Source: Formosa sp. Hel1_33_131
GTDB taxonomy: Bacteria; Bacteroidota; Bacteroidia; Flavobacteriales; Flavobacteriaceae
Reading direction: 5' to 3'
Length of the DNA: 33,071 nt
Assembly: GCA_949499105.1 (NCBI GenBank)
Contig: CATEFX010000058.1
Coordinates: forward strand, 1-33,071
A model generated the notes under the pieces. The model was not told the origin of the DNA. It searched no databases and was given only the letters and a program-made list of their open reading frames with translations. A program made the position numbers and the translations under genes. Shown one piece after another: positions 1 through 7,504 of this stretch. Every line of letters begins with the position of its first letter. The stretch's first letter is position 1.

Positions 1-8
1 GCAGTTTT

Positions 9-143
9 ATGAAACAATACACTTTTAAGGGATTTGCAGATATTCTTGTAACCTCAACACAGTTTAATAATCAAAAAACAAGAGATAAAAAACTGTTATT
101 ACTTGACAGGTGTAATTGGAGTAATTTTTATTGTAAAGGATAA
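9..143 (+). CDS. short ORF of unknown function, possibly 3' end of a longer gene
   Basis: An open frame of 44 codons from ATG to TAA. It is also open upstream to the window edge, so it may be the C-terminal end of a longer protein that enters from the left. The product is basic and unremarkable (KGFADILVTS near the start) and I recognise no family. It lies inside the presumed integrated element, convergent with the integrase gene. It could equally be a chance ORF. Confidence 0.2.
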   Translation: MKQYTFKGFADILVTSTQFNNQKTRDKKLLLLDRCNWSNFYCKG

Positions 144-193
144 TATTAAAACTGATAAATCAAATTCTATAATTAGCTTATTGCGGAATGATT

Positions 194-1648
194 TTAACCC
201 CTAACTCGCTTTACATAAGCTGAGCTGTTGTGTTTATTTATGAATTTAGAGTTGTGTTTTCCAAACTTTTCTAAGTCTAAAATAATACTTTCAGATTCAA
301 TGAAATCAGCTCCTACTTTATGGAATTGCTTTTCAAGTAGATTAACTAGAGTCTTTACTTCAAACTTTTTGAGCACACTTATATGAGCCGCATTAACCTG
401 CTCCTCAATAAAAGATAAGTCGTCATAATGTTTTATAATGTTTGGATTGGTGTGCCCTAACAATACGTTTCGAATCTCCTGAGATATTTCAAGTCTAAAA
501 GCATATGAATTAAAACTCTTACGGGCATTTTTAAGAGGTACGCCAAGCAATTTCTTGCAATGTTTTTGATACACGTCAAACACACCTGTATGGAGTTTTA
601 CGTCGTCTACATCGTACCCAAATACATTAAGTAAATCGTCTTCTTCAAGTTTTAACTCCTTTCGCCTATCATAGTGAGTACACCAAACAGATTGTTTTAG
701 TAACTTAAACATTATCATTGTAGTGTCATCTATTCGAATGAGCATTTTATTATTAGACCGATTTTGATTTTTACTTCGTGTGTGAACTATGTAGTCATAG
801 CCGTCTTGACAAAACTTAGAATACTCATCCTCTTTTTTGTTGTCAGTATCGTTTTTAAGATTATAACTTTTAAATTTCACCAAGTCAGCTTGATACATTC
901 CTCGAGTCATAAACATTAGTAAATAAAAACACAATGCTTGAACTTCGTATATTGAAACGCACGTATTTGTAGCTTTTTTAAACTCTTCAGTCGTTAGTGT
1001 TTTAATCTCTTTTCTCTCCGCATTCTGGATAGTTAGTCGTTTTCTGAATTCAAATCTCTCAAAGACTACCTGATTGTCATAAGCATCGTTTATGATGGCT
1101 TTTATTTTTTTAAAATAGGAATTTATTGAGGTTGCTCTTACTCCATTAGCTTGAGCATTATTTTTAAACTTTAGCAATAAAGAGTAGTTAGAAAATTCAT
1201 TGAATGTAATAGGTCTTTCTTTATTATATCCAATATGTTTCTTGAAAGCTGATAAGGTGTATTTGTAATCTGTATAAGTAGTCTTCTTAGACTTCTGACT
1301 TTTGACAAATGTTTCAATGTAACTATCCACACTTTCAGCGTCAGCCTCGCCTTTTAAATGTAAAATAACTTGCTCGACTGTATATTGACTAGCTTCGAAT
1401 TTGGTCTGACTCGTAGACATCAAAACCCTTAACTCGTCAAGCCTTTTATTAATGATTTGAAAATTAGCGTGACGTGATTTAGCTCTAAAATTTTTTAAGT
1501 CAAATTGTTTAATAGACACATCCAAGCCAACATAAATCTTCTTTCTCATTTGAGATATTGAGCCACTCTTGCCTTGTGAAACGTAGAAATAGACGGAATT
1601 GAGTCCCGACTTTTTAACATTTGAATCGATTTTTAGAGTGATAACCAT
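194..1648 (-). CDS. tyrosine recombinase / phage-type integrase
   Basis: Site-specific integrase of about 484 residues, the usual length for Bacteroidota integrases with an Arm-binding domain, a SAM-like core-binding domain and a C-terminal catalytic domain. Counting from the ATG at 1648, the catalytic arginines are about R249 (MTRGMYQAD) and R376 (LKNARKS). The second-box histidine is H399 (LLGH) and the nucleophile is Y408 (IIKHYDD). The first His of the usual HxxR box reads as Lys. A TTG two codons upstream (1654) is also possible, but it lies inside a TATATTTG promoter-like box, so I prefer the ATG. The gene reads away from the tRNA-Ala gene 90 bp away, the classic position for an integrase next to its own attachment site. 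It is likely the first gene of an integrative element that extends left of the window. Confidence 0.9.
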   Translation of the reverse strand: MVITLKIDSNVKKSGLNSVYFYVSQGKSGSISQMRKKIYVGLDVSIKQFDLKNFRAKSRHANFQIINKRLDELRVLMSTSQTKFEASQYTVEQVILHLKGEADAESVDSYIETFVKSQKSKKTTYTDYKYTLSAFKKHIGYNKERPITFNEFSNYSLLLKFKNNAQANGVRATSINSYFKKIKAIINDAYDNQVVFERFEFRKRLTIQNAERKEIKTLTTEEFKKATNTCVSIYEVQALCFYLLMFMTRGMYQADLVKFKSYNLKNDTDNKKEDEYSKFCQDGYDYIVHTRSKNQNRSNNKMLIRIDDTTMIMFKLLKQSVWCTHYDRRKELKLEEDDLLNVFGYDVDDVKLHTGVFDVYQKHCKKLLGVPLKNARKSFNSYAFRLEISQEIRNVLLGHTNPNIIKHYDDLSFIEEQVNAAHISVLKKFEVKTLVNLLEKQFHKVGADFIESESIILDLEKFGKHNSKFINKHNSSAYVKRVRG

Positions 1649-1737
1649 ACCCAAATATAGTGAAAATTGCCAACAGGTGCACGTCTAGGTGCGCGTATTT
1701 AAACAAAAAGAGAACTGCATTGCTACAATTCCCTTTG

Positions 1738-1760
1738 TGGAGAAGATGAGATTCGAACTC
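1738..1760 (-). other. probable attachment-site half (tRNA 3' end)
   Basis: Tyrosine recombinases of mobile islands commonly cross over in the 3' end of a tRNA gene and restore the tRNA with element DNA. The tRNA 3' end here borders the integrase-bearing segment, so the att core probably lies in the T arm and acceptor 3' strand. The other copy lies outside the window, so the exact core cannot be set. This is inference from layout only. Confidence 0.45.
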
Positions 1761-1811
1761 ACGACCTCTTGACTGCCAGTCAAGCGCTCTAGCCAACTGA
1801 GCTACATCCCC
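1738..1811 (-). tRNA. tRNA-Ala (GGC anticodon)
   Basis: A 74-nt cloverleaf read on the minus strand. The anticodon stem CTTGA/TCAAG encloses the loop CTGGCAG, giving anticodon GGC (Ala). The T arm is GTGAG/CTCAT with loop TTCGAAT. The acceptor stem GGGGATG pairs with CTTCTCC, discriminator A. The G3-U70 wobble that marks alanine tRNAs is present. Position 6-67 is a T-T mismatch. CCA is not encoded. The 3' end faces the integrase gene, so this tRNA is the probable attB/attL site. The mismatch lies in the part that integration would have replaced. Confidence 0.93.
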
Positions 1812-1884
1812 ATTTATAATGATTCGTTTTAAATTCAGTCTAGAAATCTTGAACTTAAAAGAGGCTCTTAAAACCTTCGCCAAA

Positions 1885-1899
1885 AGTAATGAAATTACT
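1885..1899 (-). terminator. weak hairpin after the secreted-protein gene
   Basis: On the minus strand AGTAAT-TTC-ATTACT is followed by TTT, starting 5 bp past the stop codon of the gene ending at 1905. The stem is only 6 bp and AT-rich, so it is a weak candidate terminator. Confidence 0.3.
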
Positions 1900-1904
1900 G
1901 AGAT

Positions 1905-2789
1905 CTAAAAGGCTAATGAAATAAAATCCGCAGCTTTTAAATCTATAAAAAACTGCAACTCTAAATTTTCAATAGTATTGAGTTTAAAATTAATGGGTTC
2001 TGTCGAGTCCAAAGCGGTTATATCCACAACCATTTTTTGTGTAGAGTCCATTCTTTCGAAGGTGATTGTGTTGGATGTTTTTAGGATCCTCCCATTGGTC
2101 ACAAACTTTAAATGCCGCTCAACTTCTTCGATGGGTCTATTAAAGTTTAAACGGATCGATTGTTTCTCGGACAAACATAAAAAACCAATAGAATCCTCGT
2201 GTTTTAATTCAATTTTATCAATAAAATTATCGGGTGAAAACTTTTGTAAACTTTCAATTTTTTGAACCGAAATGTCCCGGTCCGATGGATCGCTAAGCGA
2301 TTTTAACACCTTGTTGTTGGCGATTTTATTTTTTACGTTGTCTAATTTGTTTTTTAAATTCGTTGTTTCTTCAAGGCTAATGAGTCCTACAGCACACTGG
2401 GTGTTGTTATTAAATTTGGCTTCAAAGTCAAATTCCATCGACTTAGACCCGATGTCTTTCTTTTTTAAATCGAAAAATAATTTACAAAAATCATCATAGT
2501 CGTCGCTATTTGTACGCGTGTAAATCGCTAAAGATTCCTCTACATTAATGATCCCTTTACCTGAGTCTTTTAACGAAATAAGGCTTAAAGTTTCTGTAGT
2601 TCCATGCATGTCTGACACGGAATACCCTTTCGTTGCTTTAGTTGGTAATTTTAGATAATACGGGAAAATAATGGAATCGGATACCTGAATAACGCCAGAG
2701 TAACTTTGAGCCTGAGAAAAATTTATAAGGCATAAAAAAACCAGAAATAAAACTATTTCTGGTTTTTTATATGTAAACTTAATTACCAT
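1905..2789 (-). CDS. secreted/exported protein of unknown function
   Basis: I do not recognise the family. The protein has about 294 residues from the ATG at 2789. This start was chosen over one 8 codons upstream because it leaves a clean signal peptide: KFTYKK, then a hydrophobic stretch, then a cleavage-like FSQAQS at about residues 24-29. The rest is soluble, without further membrane segments, rich in Lys, Asp and Ser. The start codon overlaps the end of the TM2 gene by 7 bp (2783-2789), which suggests translational coupling. A strong intrinsic-terminator-shaped hairpin is built from its signal-peptide codons (2735-2768), so much of the transcription may stop there and full expression may require read-through. 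Confidence 0.75.
   Translation of the reverse strand: MVIKFTYKKPEIVLFLVFLCLINFSQAQSYSGVIQVSDSIIFPYYLKLPTKATKGYSVSDMHGTTETLSLISLKDSGKGIINVEESLAIYTRTNSDDYDDFCKLFFDLKKKDIGSKSMEFDFEAKFNNNTQCAVGLISLEETTNLKNKLDNVKNKIANNKVLKSLSDPSDRDISVQKIESLQKFSPDNFIDKIELKHEDSIGFLCLSEKQSIRLNFNRPIEEVERHLKFVTNGRILKTSNTITFERMDSTQKMVVDITALDSTEPINFKLNTIENLELQFFIDLKAADFISLAF
2735..2768 (-). terminator. intrinsic terminator inside the signal-peptide codons
   Basis: A perfect 15-bp inverted repeat, AAAAAACCAGAAATA at 2735-2749 and TATTTCTGGTTTTTT at 2754-2768, with a 4-nt loop. On the minus strand it ends in a run of seven T (2734-2740). It begins 15 bp past the TM2 stop codon, so it is well placed as the TM2 terminator. 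It also lies within codons 8-19 of the following secreted-protein gene. Confidence 0.75.
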
Positions 2790-3100
2790 CCTGGTCCAAG
2801 ATCGCCGACGCAAATTCTAACGAAATCAATTAACGTCCAAACACCCAAGCCTCCGAAAGTTAATAATTGGACAACACCTTGCCAGATATCTCCTAGGTAA
2901 AATCTGTGGATACCAATACCTCCTAAAAAGAAACAAATTAACAAAGCAGCTACTTGTGTTTTTCCGGCAAATGCATCAGAATTTGAAATAGTAGCTTCAA
3001 TGACTTCGTTGCCTTCAACGACTGTTTTTGTCACAGGAAAGTGAGCAAATGACATGGTACTGAATAGCATAAATGCTATCAAAAAAATTGTGTTTTTCAT
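2783..3100 (-). CDS. TM2 domain-containing membrane protein
   Basis: A small membrane protein of 105 residues. An N-terminal signal-like hydrophobic segment (MKNTIFLIAFMLFSTMSFA) is followed by a short extracytoplasmic stretch. A TM2 domain follows from about residue 46: a first helix with GGIGIHRFYLGD, the hallmark turn between the two helices, and a second helix with GLGVWTLIDFVRI. TM2 proteins are widespread in Bacteroidota and their function is mostly unknown. It has its own good promoter upstream (3129-3159), is followed by a terminator hairpin, and overlaps the next gene by 7 bp. Confidence 0.9.
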   Translation of the reverse strand: MKNTIFLIAFMLFSTMSFAHFPVTKTVVEGNEVIEATISNSDAFAGKTQVAALLICFFLGGIGIHRFYLGDIWQGVVQLLTFGGLGVWTLIDFVRICVGDLGPGW

Positions 3101-3128
3101 TTTAGTTTGAATTGGTTAATAATTTTTA

Positions 3129-3159
3129 TAAATCTACAATTATTATTTTATTCTTGCAA
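3129..3159 (-). promoter_or_regulatory. promoter of the TM2 gene (TTG-N20-TAGATTTA)
   Basis: On the minus strand a TTG (3159-3157) is followed after 20 bp by TAGATTTA (3136-3129), close to the Bacteroidota consensus TTG/TAnnTTTG. The 3' half of the spacer and the -7 box (ATAATTGTAGATTT) match the rplM promoter at 29836-29867 base for base. Confidence 0.5.
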
Positions 3160-3284
3160 TTTACTATAAATAAAAAATCTAAATTGTTAATGTCAGATTT
3201 GAAAACCTCCATGAATTATAGCCCCTAACTCTAAAATGAACGTAAGTTCAAAATATTAACGTCGTGACTTAGAAGTCTTTTTCG

Positions 3285-3292
3285 TACATTTG
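3285..3292 (+). promoter_or_regulatory. candidate -7 box for the small basic protein gene
   Basis: TACATTTG matches TAnnTTTG and lies 19 bp before the ATG at 3312. No TTG is seen at the proper distance upstream, so the call is tentative. Confidence 0.3.
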
Positions 3293-3311
3293 ACTCTAAA
3301 TTATATCTATT

Positions 3312-3440
3312 ATGAGCAGTAAATTTTTTGGCAATAAAACCGTAAAACAAGCAGACACAAAAAAAGGTGCTAAATCGGACCTTAAGAGCAAAAACAAAAG
3401 CAAAACCACTGCCGTTAGAAAAACGGGACGCGGAAAATAG
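3312..3440 (+). CDS. small basic protein, 42 residues
   Basis: ATG to TAG, 42 codons. The product begins MSSKFFGNKT and ends TAVRKTGRGK. It is strongly basic (about one third Lys/Arg) and has no hydrophobic segment. I recall short proteins with the same FFGNK start and a VRK-GRGK end in many Flavobacteriaceae, but their function is unknown. Nucleic-acid or ribosome association is a guess from the charge. A TACATTTG box lies just upstream. The stop codon is 5 bp before the TTG start of the MATE gene, so the two are likely co-transcribed and perhaps translationally coupled. Confidence 0.65.
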   Translation: MSSKFFGNKTVKQADTKKGAKSDLKSKNKSKTTAVRKTGRGK

Positions 3441-3445
3441 TCCTA

Positions 3446-4780
3446 TTGGAAACAAGTATAAGCCTCAAACACATCAACAAACTTGCGGTGCCAGCCATTA
3501 TCGCAGGTATTTCTGAACCGATTCTTTCTCTTACAGATGCCGCTATCGTGGGCCATATTCCAATAAATGCCACAGAATCTTTGGCTGCTGTAGGGATTGT
3601 TACTACTTTTTTATCCATGCTTATTTGGGTGTTAGGACAATCGCGAAGTGCTATTTCGTCGATTATTTCTCAGTATGTCGGTGCTAACAAATTAGAGGAA
3701 GTCAAAAATTTACCCGCCCAAGCCATCACTCTTATTTTGCTGCTAAGTTTATTAATCTGTCTAGGAACCTATCCGTTTTGTCGGTCCATTTTTAAACTTT
3801 ATAATGCTTCTGGATTACTTTTAGAATACAGTATCGACTATTATAAAATCCGGGTCCTAGGATTGCCTTTTACGCTCTTTACATTTGCCATTTTTGGAAT
3901 CTTTAGAGGCCTTCAAAACACTTATTACCCCATGATCATTGCCATCACAGGAGCCGTCCTAAACATTGTTTTGGATATTTTAATGGTTTATGGAATTGCC
4001 AATGTGTTTCCGCCGCTGTACCTTAAAGGTGCCGCCCTTGCAAGTGTGATTTCTCAGTTTTTAATGGCCGCAATGGCCACCTATTTTCTTTTAAAGAAAA
4101 CACAAATCCCTTTAAGATTCACTCGGCCGTTTAATAAAGAAATTCCACGGTTTTTGAATATGATCGGACATCTGATCGTGAGAACATTGGCCCTTAACAC
4201 GGCTCTATATTTTGCAGCACGTTTTGCAACGGGCTATGGAAACTCCTATATCGCAGCCTATACCATCGCTATTAATTTATGGTTTTTTGCCGCCTTTGCC
4301 GTCGATGGGTATTCGAGCGCAGGAAACATCCTATCTGGAAAATTATTTGGTGCCAAAAAATACCATTTACTACTGCAGCTAAGTAATCAACTGATACGAT
4401 ATTCCCTTATCGTAGGGATTGTTATGGGGCTCATTGGCGGATTGCTTTACAGGCCCATTGGAATGGTCTTTACGAATGACCTTGCAGTGCAGACTCAATT
4501 TTATGACATCTTTTGGATTGTGTTACTAATGCAGCCTTTTTGTGCATTGGCATTTGTATTTGATGGCATTTTTAAAGGGCTTGGGAAAATGAAAGATTTA
4601 AGAGATGTGTTATTACTCGCAACCCTGTTTGTGTTTTTACCACTGCTTTTTATCTTTGATTATTATGGCTGGAAACTTCATGGTGTTTTTACGGCTTTTT
4701 TCCTGTGGATGGTTGCCAGAGGCATTCCGCTCATAATAAAATTTAGGAAACAATTTTTACCGCATGTTCAAAACCATTAA
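3446..4780 (+). CDS. MATE family efflux transporter (DinF-like)
   Basis: A multidrug or toxic-compound exporter of the inner membrane, 444 residues, with about twelve hydrophobic segments arranged as two MATE halves. The N-terminal half has the family pattern LAVPAIIAGISEPILSLTD followed by AAIVGHI. The second half begins near residue 230. The start is TTG: no ATG lies before the conserved first helix, and the helix would be cut by any later start. The gene begins 5 bp after the stop of the small basic protein. The substrate cannot be told from sequence; Na+ or H+ antiport is general to the family. Confidence 0.88.
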   Translation: METSISLKHINKLAVPAIIAGISEPILSLTDAAIVGHIPINATESLAAVGIVTTFLSMLIWVLGQSRSAISSIISQYVGANKLEEVKNLPAQAITLILLLSLLICLGTYPFCRSIFKLYNASGLLLEYSIDYYKIRVLGLPFTLFTFAIFGIFRGLQNTYYPMIIAITGAVLNIVLDILMVYGIANVFPPLYLKGAALASVISQFLMAAMATYFLLKKTQIPLRFTRPFNKEIPRFLNMIGHLIVRTLALNTALYFAARFATGYGNSYIAAYTIAINLWFFAAFAVDGYSSAGNILSGKLFGAKKYHLLLQLSNQLIRYSLIVGIVMGLIGGLLYRPIGMVFTNDLAVQTQFYDIFWIVLLMQPFCALAFVFDGIFKGLGKMKDLRDVLLLATLFVFLPLLFIFDYYGWKLHGVFTAFFLWMVARGIPLIIKFRKQFLPHVQNH

Positions 4781-4823
4781 CTTTGTATAAGAATTTTTTA
4801 GGATTAGACACAAAAAACCACTG

Positions 4824-5273
4824 ATGAGCAACATTCGAATTACGAAACAATTTTCTTTTGAAACAGGTCATGCGCTCTATGGGTATGATGGTAAATGCAA
4901 AAATGTTCATGGGCATAGCTATCGCTTAGATGTCACAGTGATTGGACACCCTATAACAGACACTACCAATGTGAAATTTGGGATGGTGATTGATTTTACC
5001 GATTTAAAAAAAATCATCAAAGAAGAGATTGTGACTGTTTTTGACCACGCAACGGTCTTTAACAAAAACACGCCACACGTAGAACTTGCAAAAGAGCTCT
5101 CCGACCGTGGTCACAACGTGCTATTAGTTGACTATCAACCTACAAGTGAAATGATGGTGATTGATTTTGCTGAGAAGATAAAAAAACGATTACCGCTCAC
5201 GATAAAATTACATTCCCTAAAACTACAAGAAACAGCTACCAGCTTTGCAGAATGGTATGCAAGTGACAACTAA
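4824..5273 (+). CDS. queD: 6-carboxytetrahydropterin synthase QueD (PTPS family)
   Basis: Converts 7,8-dihydroneopterin triphosphate to 6-carboxy-5,6,7,8-tetrahydropterin in queuosine/7-deazapurine synthesis. The protein has 149 residues. Zinc ligands are about H16 (ETGHALY), H29 and H31 (NVHGHSY), and the catalytic Cys is C25 in CKNVHGH. DH at residues 74-75 (VFDHATVF) and the C-terminal LQETATSFAEWY also fit. QueD is favoured over eukaryote-type PTPS by length and by the CxxxHGH spacing, though the family is easily mixed. It lies between the MATE gene and lpxH, 9 bp before the latter. Confidence 0.88.
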   Translation: MSNIRITKQFSFETGHALYGYDGKCKNVHGHSYRLDVTVIGHPITDTTNVKFGMVIDFTDLKKIIKEEIVTVFDHATVFNKNTPHVELAKELSDRGHNVLLVDYQPTSEMMVIDFAEKIKKRLPLTIKLHSLKLQETATSFAEWYASDN

Positions 5274-5282
5274 CAGTTAGAT

Positions 5283-6044
5283 ATGACGGCTCTAAAAATC
5301 CCTCAAGGGAAAAAAATATACTTTGCTTCGGACAACCACCTAGGGGCCCCGACCGCAAAAGAATCCAAGCCTCGCGAAAAAAAATTCGTCCAATGGTTAG
5401 ATACGATTAAGCATGATGCGGAAGCTATTTTCTTATTAGGCGATTTGTTTGACTTTTGGTTCGAATACAAATATGTAGTTCCCAAAGGGTTTACACGCGT
5501 TTTAGGGAAATTGGCCGAACTCAGTGACCAAGGCATTCAAATTCATTTTTTTGTAGGAAATCACGACTTGTGGGTCACTAATTATTTTGAAGAAGAATTA
5601 GGGATTATAGTACACCATAAACCACAAGAATTTACATTCAACTCGAGCTCTTTTCTTATCGGCCATGGCGATGGTCTTGGCCCAGATGACAAAGGATTTA
5701 AACGTCTTAAAAAAGTATTTACAAATCCATTTTTTAAATGGCTCTACCGATGGATACACCCCGATATTGGCGTCCGGTTTGCACAATACCTTTCTGTGAA
5801 AAATAAAGTCATTTCTGGAGATGAAGATGTGAAATTTTTGGGAGATGACAACGAGTGGTTAGTTCAATACAGTCGAAAAAAATTAGAAGAAAAACACCGC
5901 GATTATTTTGTGTTTGGACACCGCCATTTACCGCTTGATATTGCGTTGAATGAGCAATCAAAATACATCAATTTAGGCGATTGGATTCACTATTATACGT
6001 ATGCCGTTTTTGAAGATGACACCCTAACTTTAAAAGAATTTTAA
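5283..6044 (+). CDS. lpxH: UDP-2,3-diacylglucosamine diphosphatase LpxH-type
   Basis: A calcineurin-like metallophosphoesterase of 253 residues. In lipid A synthesis it cleaves UDP-2,3-diacylglucosamine to lipid X and UMP at the inner membrane face. The metal-binding blocks are all visible: SDNHLG (D17, H19), GDLFDFWFE (53-61), GNHDLW (92-97), GHGDGLGPDDKGFK near 127-140, and FGHRHLP near 223. The DLFDFWFE stretch and the GDGLGPDDKG loop are typical of LpxH-like enzymes in Bacteroidota. It is closely spaced after queD and probably shares its transcript. Confidence 0.87.
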   Translation: MTALKIPQGKKIYFASDNHLGAPTAKESKPREKKFVQWLDTIKHDAEAIFLLGDLFDFWFEYKYVVPKGFTRVLGKLAELSDQGIQIHFFVGNHDLWVTNYFEEELGIIVHHKPQEFTFNSSSFLIGHGDGLGPDDKGFKRLKKVFTNPFFKWLYRWIHPDIGVRFAQYLSVKNKVISGDEDVKFLGDDNEWLVQYSRKKLEEKHRDYFVFGHRHLPLDIALNEQSKYINLGDWIHYYTYAVFEDDTLTLKEF

Positions 6045-6100
6045 AGTCTGTTCTTTAAACGTTTCCTGTTCGATTGAGTCAAAACTTAAACCACTCTTAC

Positions 6101-7417
6101 ATGAAACTCAATCGACTCACTGGGATCCTCGCATTTTTGATTTTTAGTAGCTGCAATTCGGATGATGCCGCTACCGAGACTTCCGACCCCATTCCAACCC
6201 CTAGCTCTCCTAACATTTTATTAATTATTGCTGATGACATGGGGCTCGATGCCACGCCAGGCTACTCAGTGGGCACAAGCAAGCCTACAATGCCCAACCT
6301 ACAAGACCTCATGAATTCGGGAGTCCGATTTAATAATGTATGGTCAAATCCTGTATGCACTCCTACAAGAGCCACTATATTGACAGGCAAGTATGGCTTT
6401 CGGACAAATGTCATAAACGTTGGTGATGTCCTTTCGACTTCCGAAACATCTCTTCATAAAGTCCTAAACACCAATGCTTCAGAATATAGCCATGCAGTCA
6501 TAGGGAAGTGGCACCTGTCTTCAGATCCAACCCATCCAACGGCCATGGGGGTCGATTATTTTGCCGGGCTATTGGGGGGGGGCGTCCAATCCTATACCAA
6601 TTGGGATTTGAATGAAAATGGAGTAACAACGACCTCAACAGCATATACAACTACAAAATTTACAGATTTAGCGATTGATTGGGTCAGCGCTCAATCGCAA
6701 CCTTGGTTTTTGTGGCTTGCCTACAACGCGCCACATACGCCGTTTCATTTCCCCCCAACCAACCTTCACAATCAAGGCGATTTACCTGCCGATGACGCAA
6801 GTATAGAAGCAAACCCATTGCCGTACTACCAGGCCATGATCGAAGCGATGGATTCTGAAATGGGTCGGTTGCTAAGCACGATGACCCAAGAAGATCGCGA
6901 CAATACACTCATCATTTTTGTCGGAGATAATGGAACTCCTAGCGAAGTCGTTCAGGAGTACAATAGCAATCGCGCAAAAGGGTCTATCTACCAAGGTGGC
7001 GTAAATGTACCTATGGTCATTTCTGGGAAAAATGTGACACGTGTGAATGAAACTGAAGACGCACTTATTAGTACAACCGATTTATTTGCAACCATCGCAG
7101 AAGTCGCGGGTACTGCTAGTTATGACAGTGGTGATAGCCGTAGCTTTCTAGATTTATTAAGCAGTGGCAATTCAAAAGGGCGAGACTTTGTCTATACAGA
7201 GAAATACAATGCGCAAACTCAAGGCCCCGATTATACCATCCGAAATGCGACCCATAAATATATTTATTTTAATACGGGGGCAGAAGCCTTATATAATCTA
7301 ATTGAAAATCCCTTAGAATCCCCTAACCTCCTCAATGAAAATCAACTTCCGTTAAGTGCCTCAGACGCTGCAATAAAATTAAGTTTAACAACTGAACTCT
7401 CTAGTATTAGAAATTGA
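6101..7417 (+). CDS. sulfatase, predicted lipoprotein
   Basis: A type I sulfatase of about 438 residues that would hydrolyse sulfate esters with a formylglycine made from C86 in the signature CTPTR (86-90). Other active-site blocks are IIADDMG (43-48), GKWHLS (135-140), HTPFHFPP, and VGDNGT near 280. The ATG at 6101 gives a lipoprotein signal ending FSSC (lipobox Cys at 18) followed by a low-complexity D/T/P linker. A TTG 27 bp upstream would spoil this. Surface or periplasmic location is inferred. No anaerobic sulfatase-maturase, SusC/D pair or glycoside hydrolase is nearby, so the substrate is unknown. It follows lpxH by 56 bp; C-terminal length is normal. Confidence 0.88.
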   Translation: MKLNRLTGILAFLIFSSCNSDDAATETSDPIPTPSSPNILLIIADDMGLDATPGYSVGTSKPTMPNLQDLMNSGVRFNNVWSNPVCTPTRATILTGKYGFRTNVINVGDVLSTSETSLHKVLNTNASEYSHAVIGKWHLSSDPTHPTAMGVDYFAGLLGGGVQSYTNWDLNENGVTTTSTAYTTTKFTDLAIDWVSAQSQPWFLWLAYNAPHTPFHFPPTNLHNQGDLPADDASIEANPLPYYQAMIEAMDSEMGRLLSTMTQEDRDNTLIIFVGDNGTPSEVVQEYNSNRAKGSIYQGGVNVPMVISGKNVTRVNETEDALISTTDLFATIAEVAGTASYDSGDSRSFLDLLSSGNSKGRDFVYTEKYNAQTQGPDYTIRNATHKYIYFNTGAEALYNLIENPLESPNLLNENQLPLSASDAAIKLSLTTELSSIRN

Positions 7418-7504
7418 AGCCTTTTAGGACTATAAACATTGATTAAATGTCAACTTATTGTGAATCGGTTTCCCAAAAATTTGTAAATTTACACAAACTA
7501 ACCG

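Noticed and set aside
1614-1883. Minus-strand open frame of 89 codons across the tRNA
   Set aside because: It covers the whole tRNA-Ala gene and has no protein-like pattern; the tRNA explains the sequence.
3266-3282. GACTT-AG-AAGTC followed by five T
   Set aside because: The loop would have two bases, the stem is short, and no plus-strand gene precedes it.
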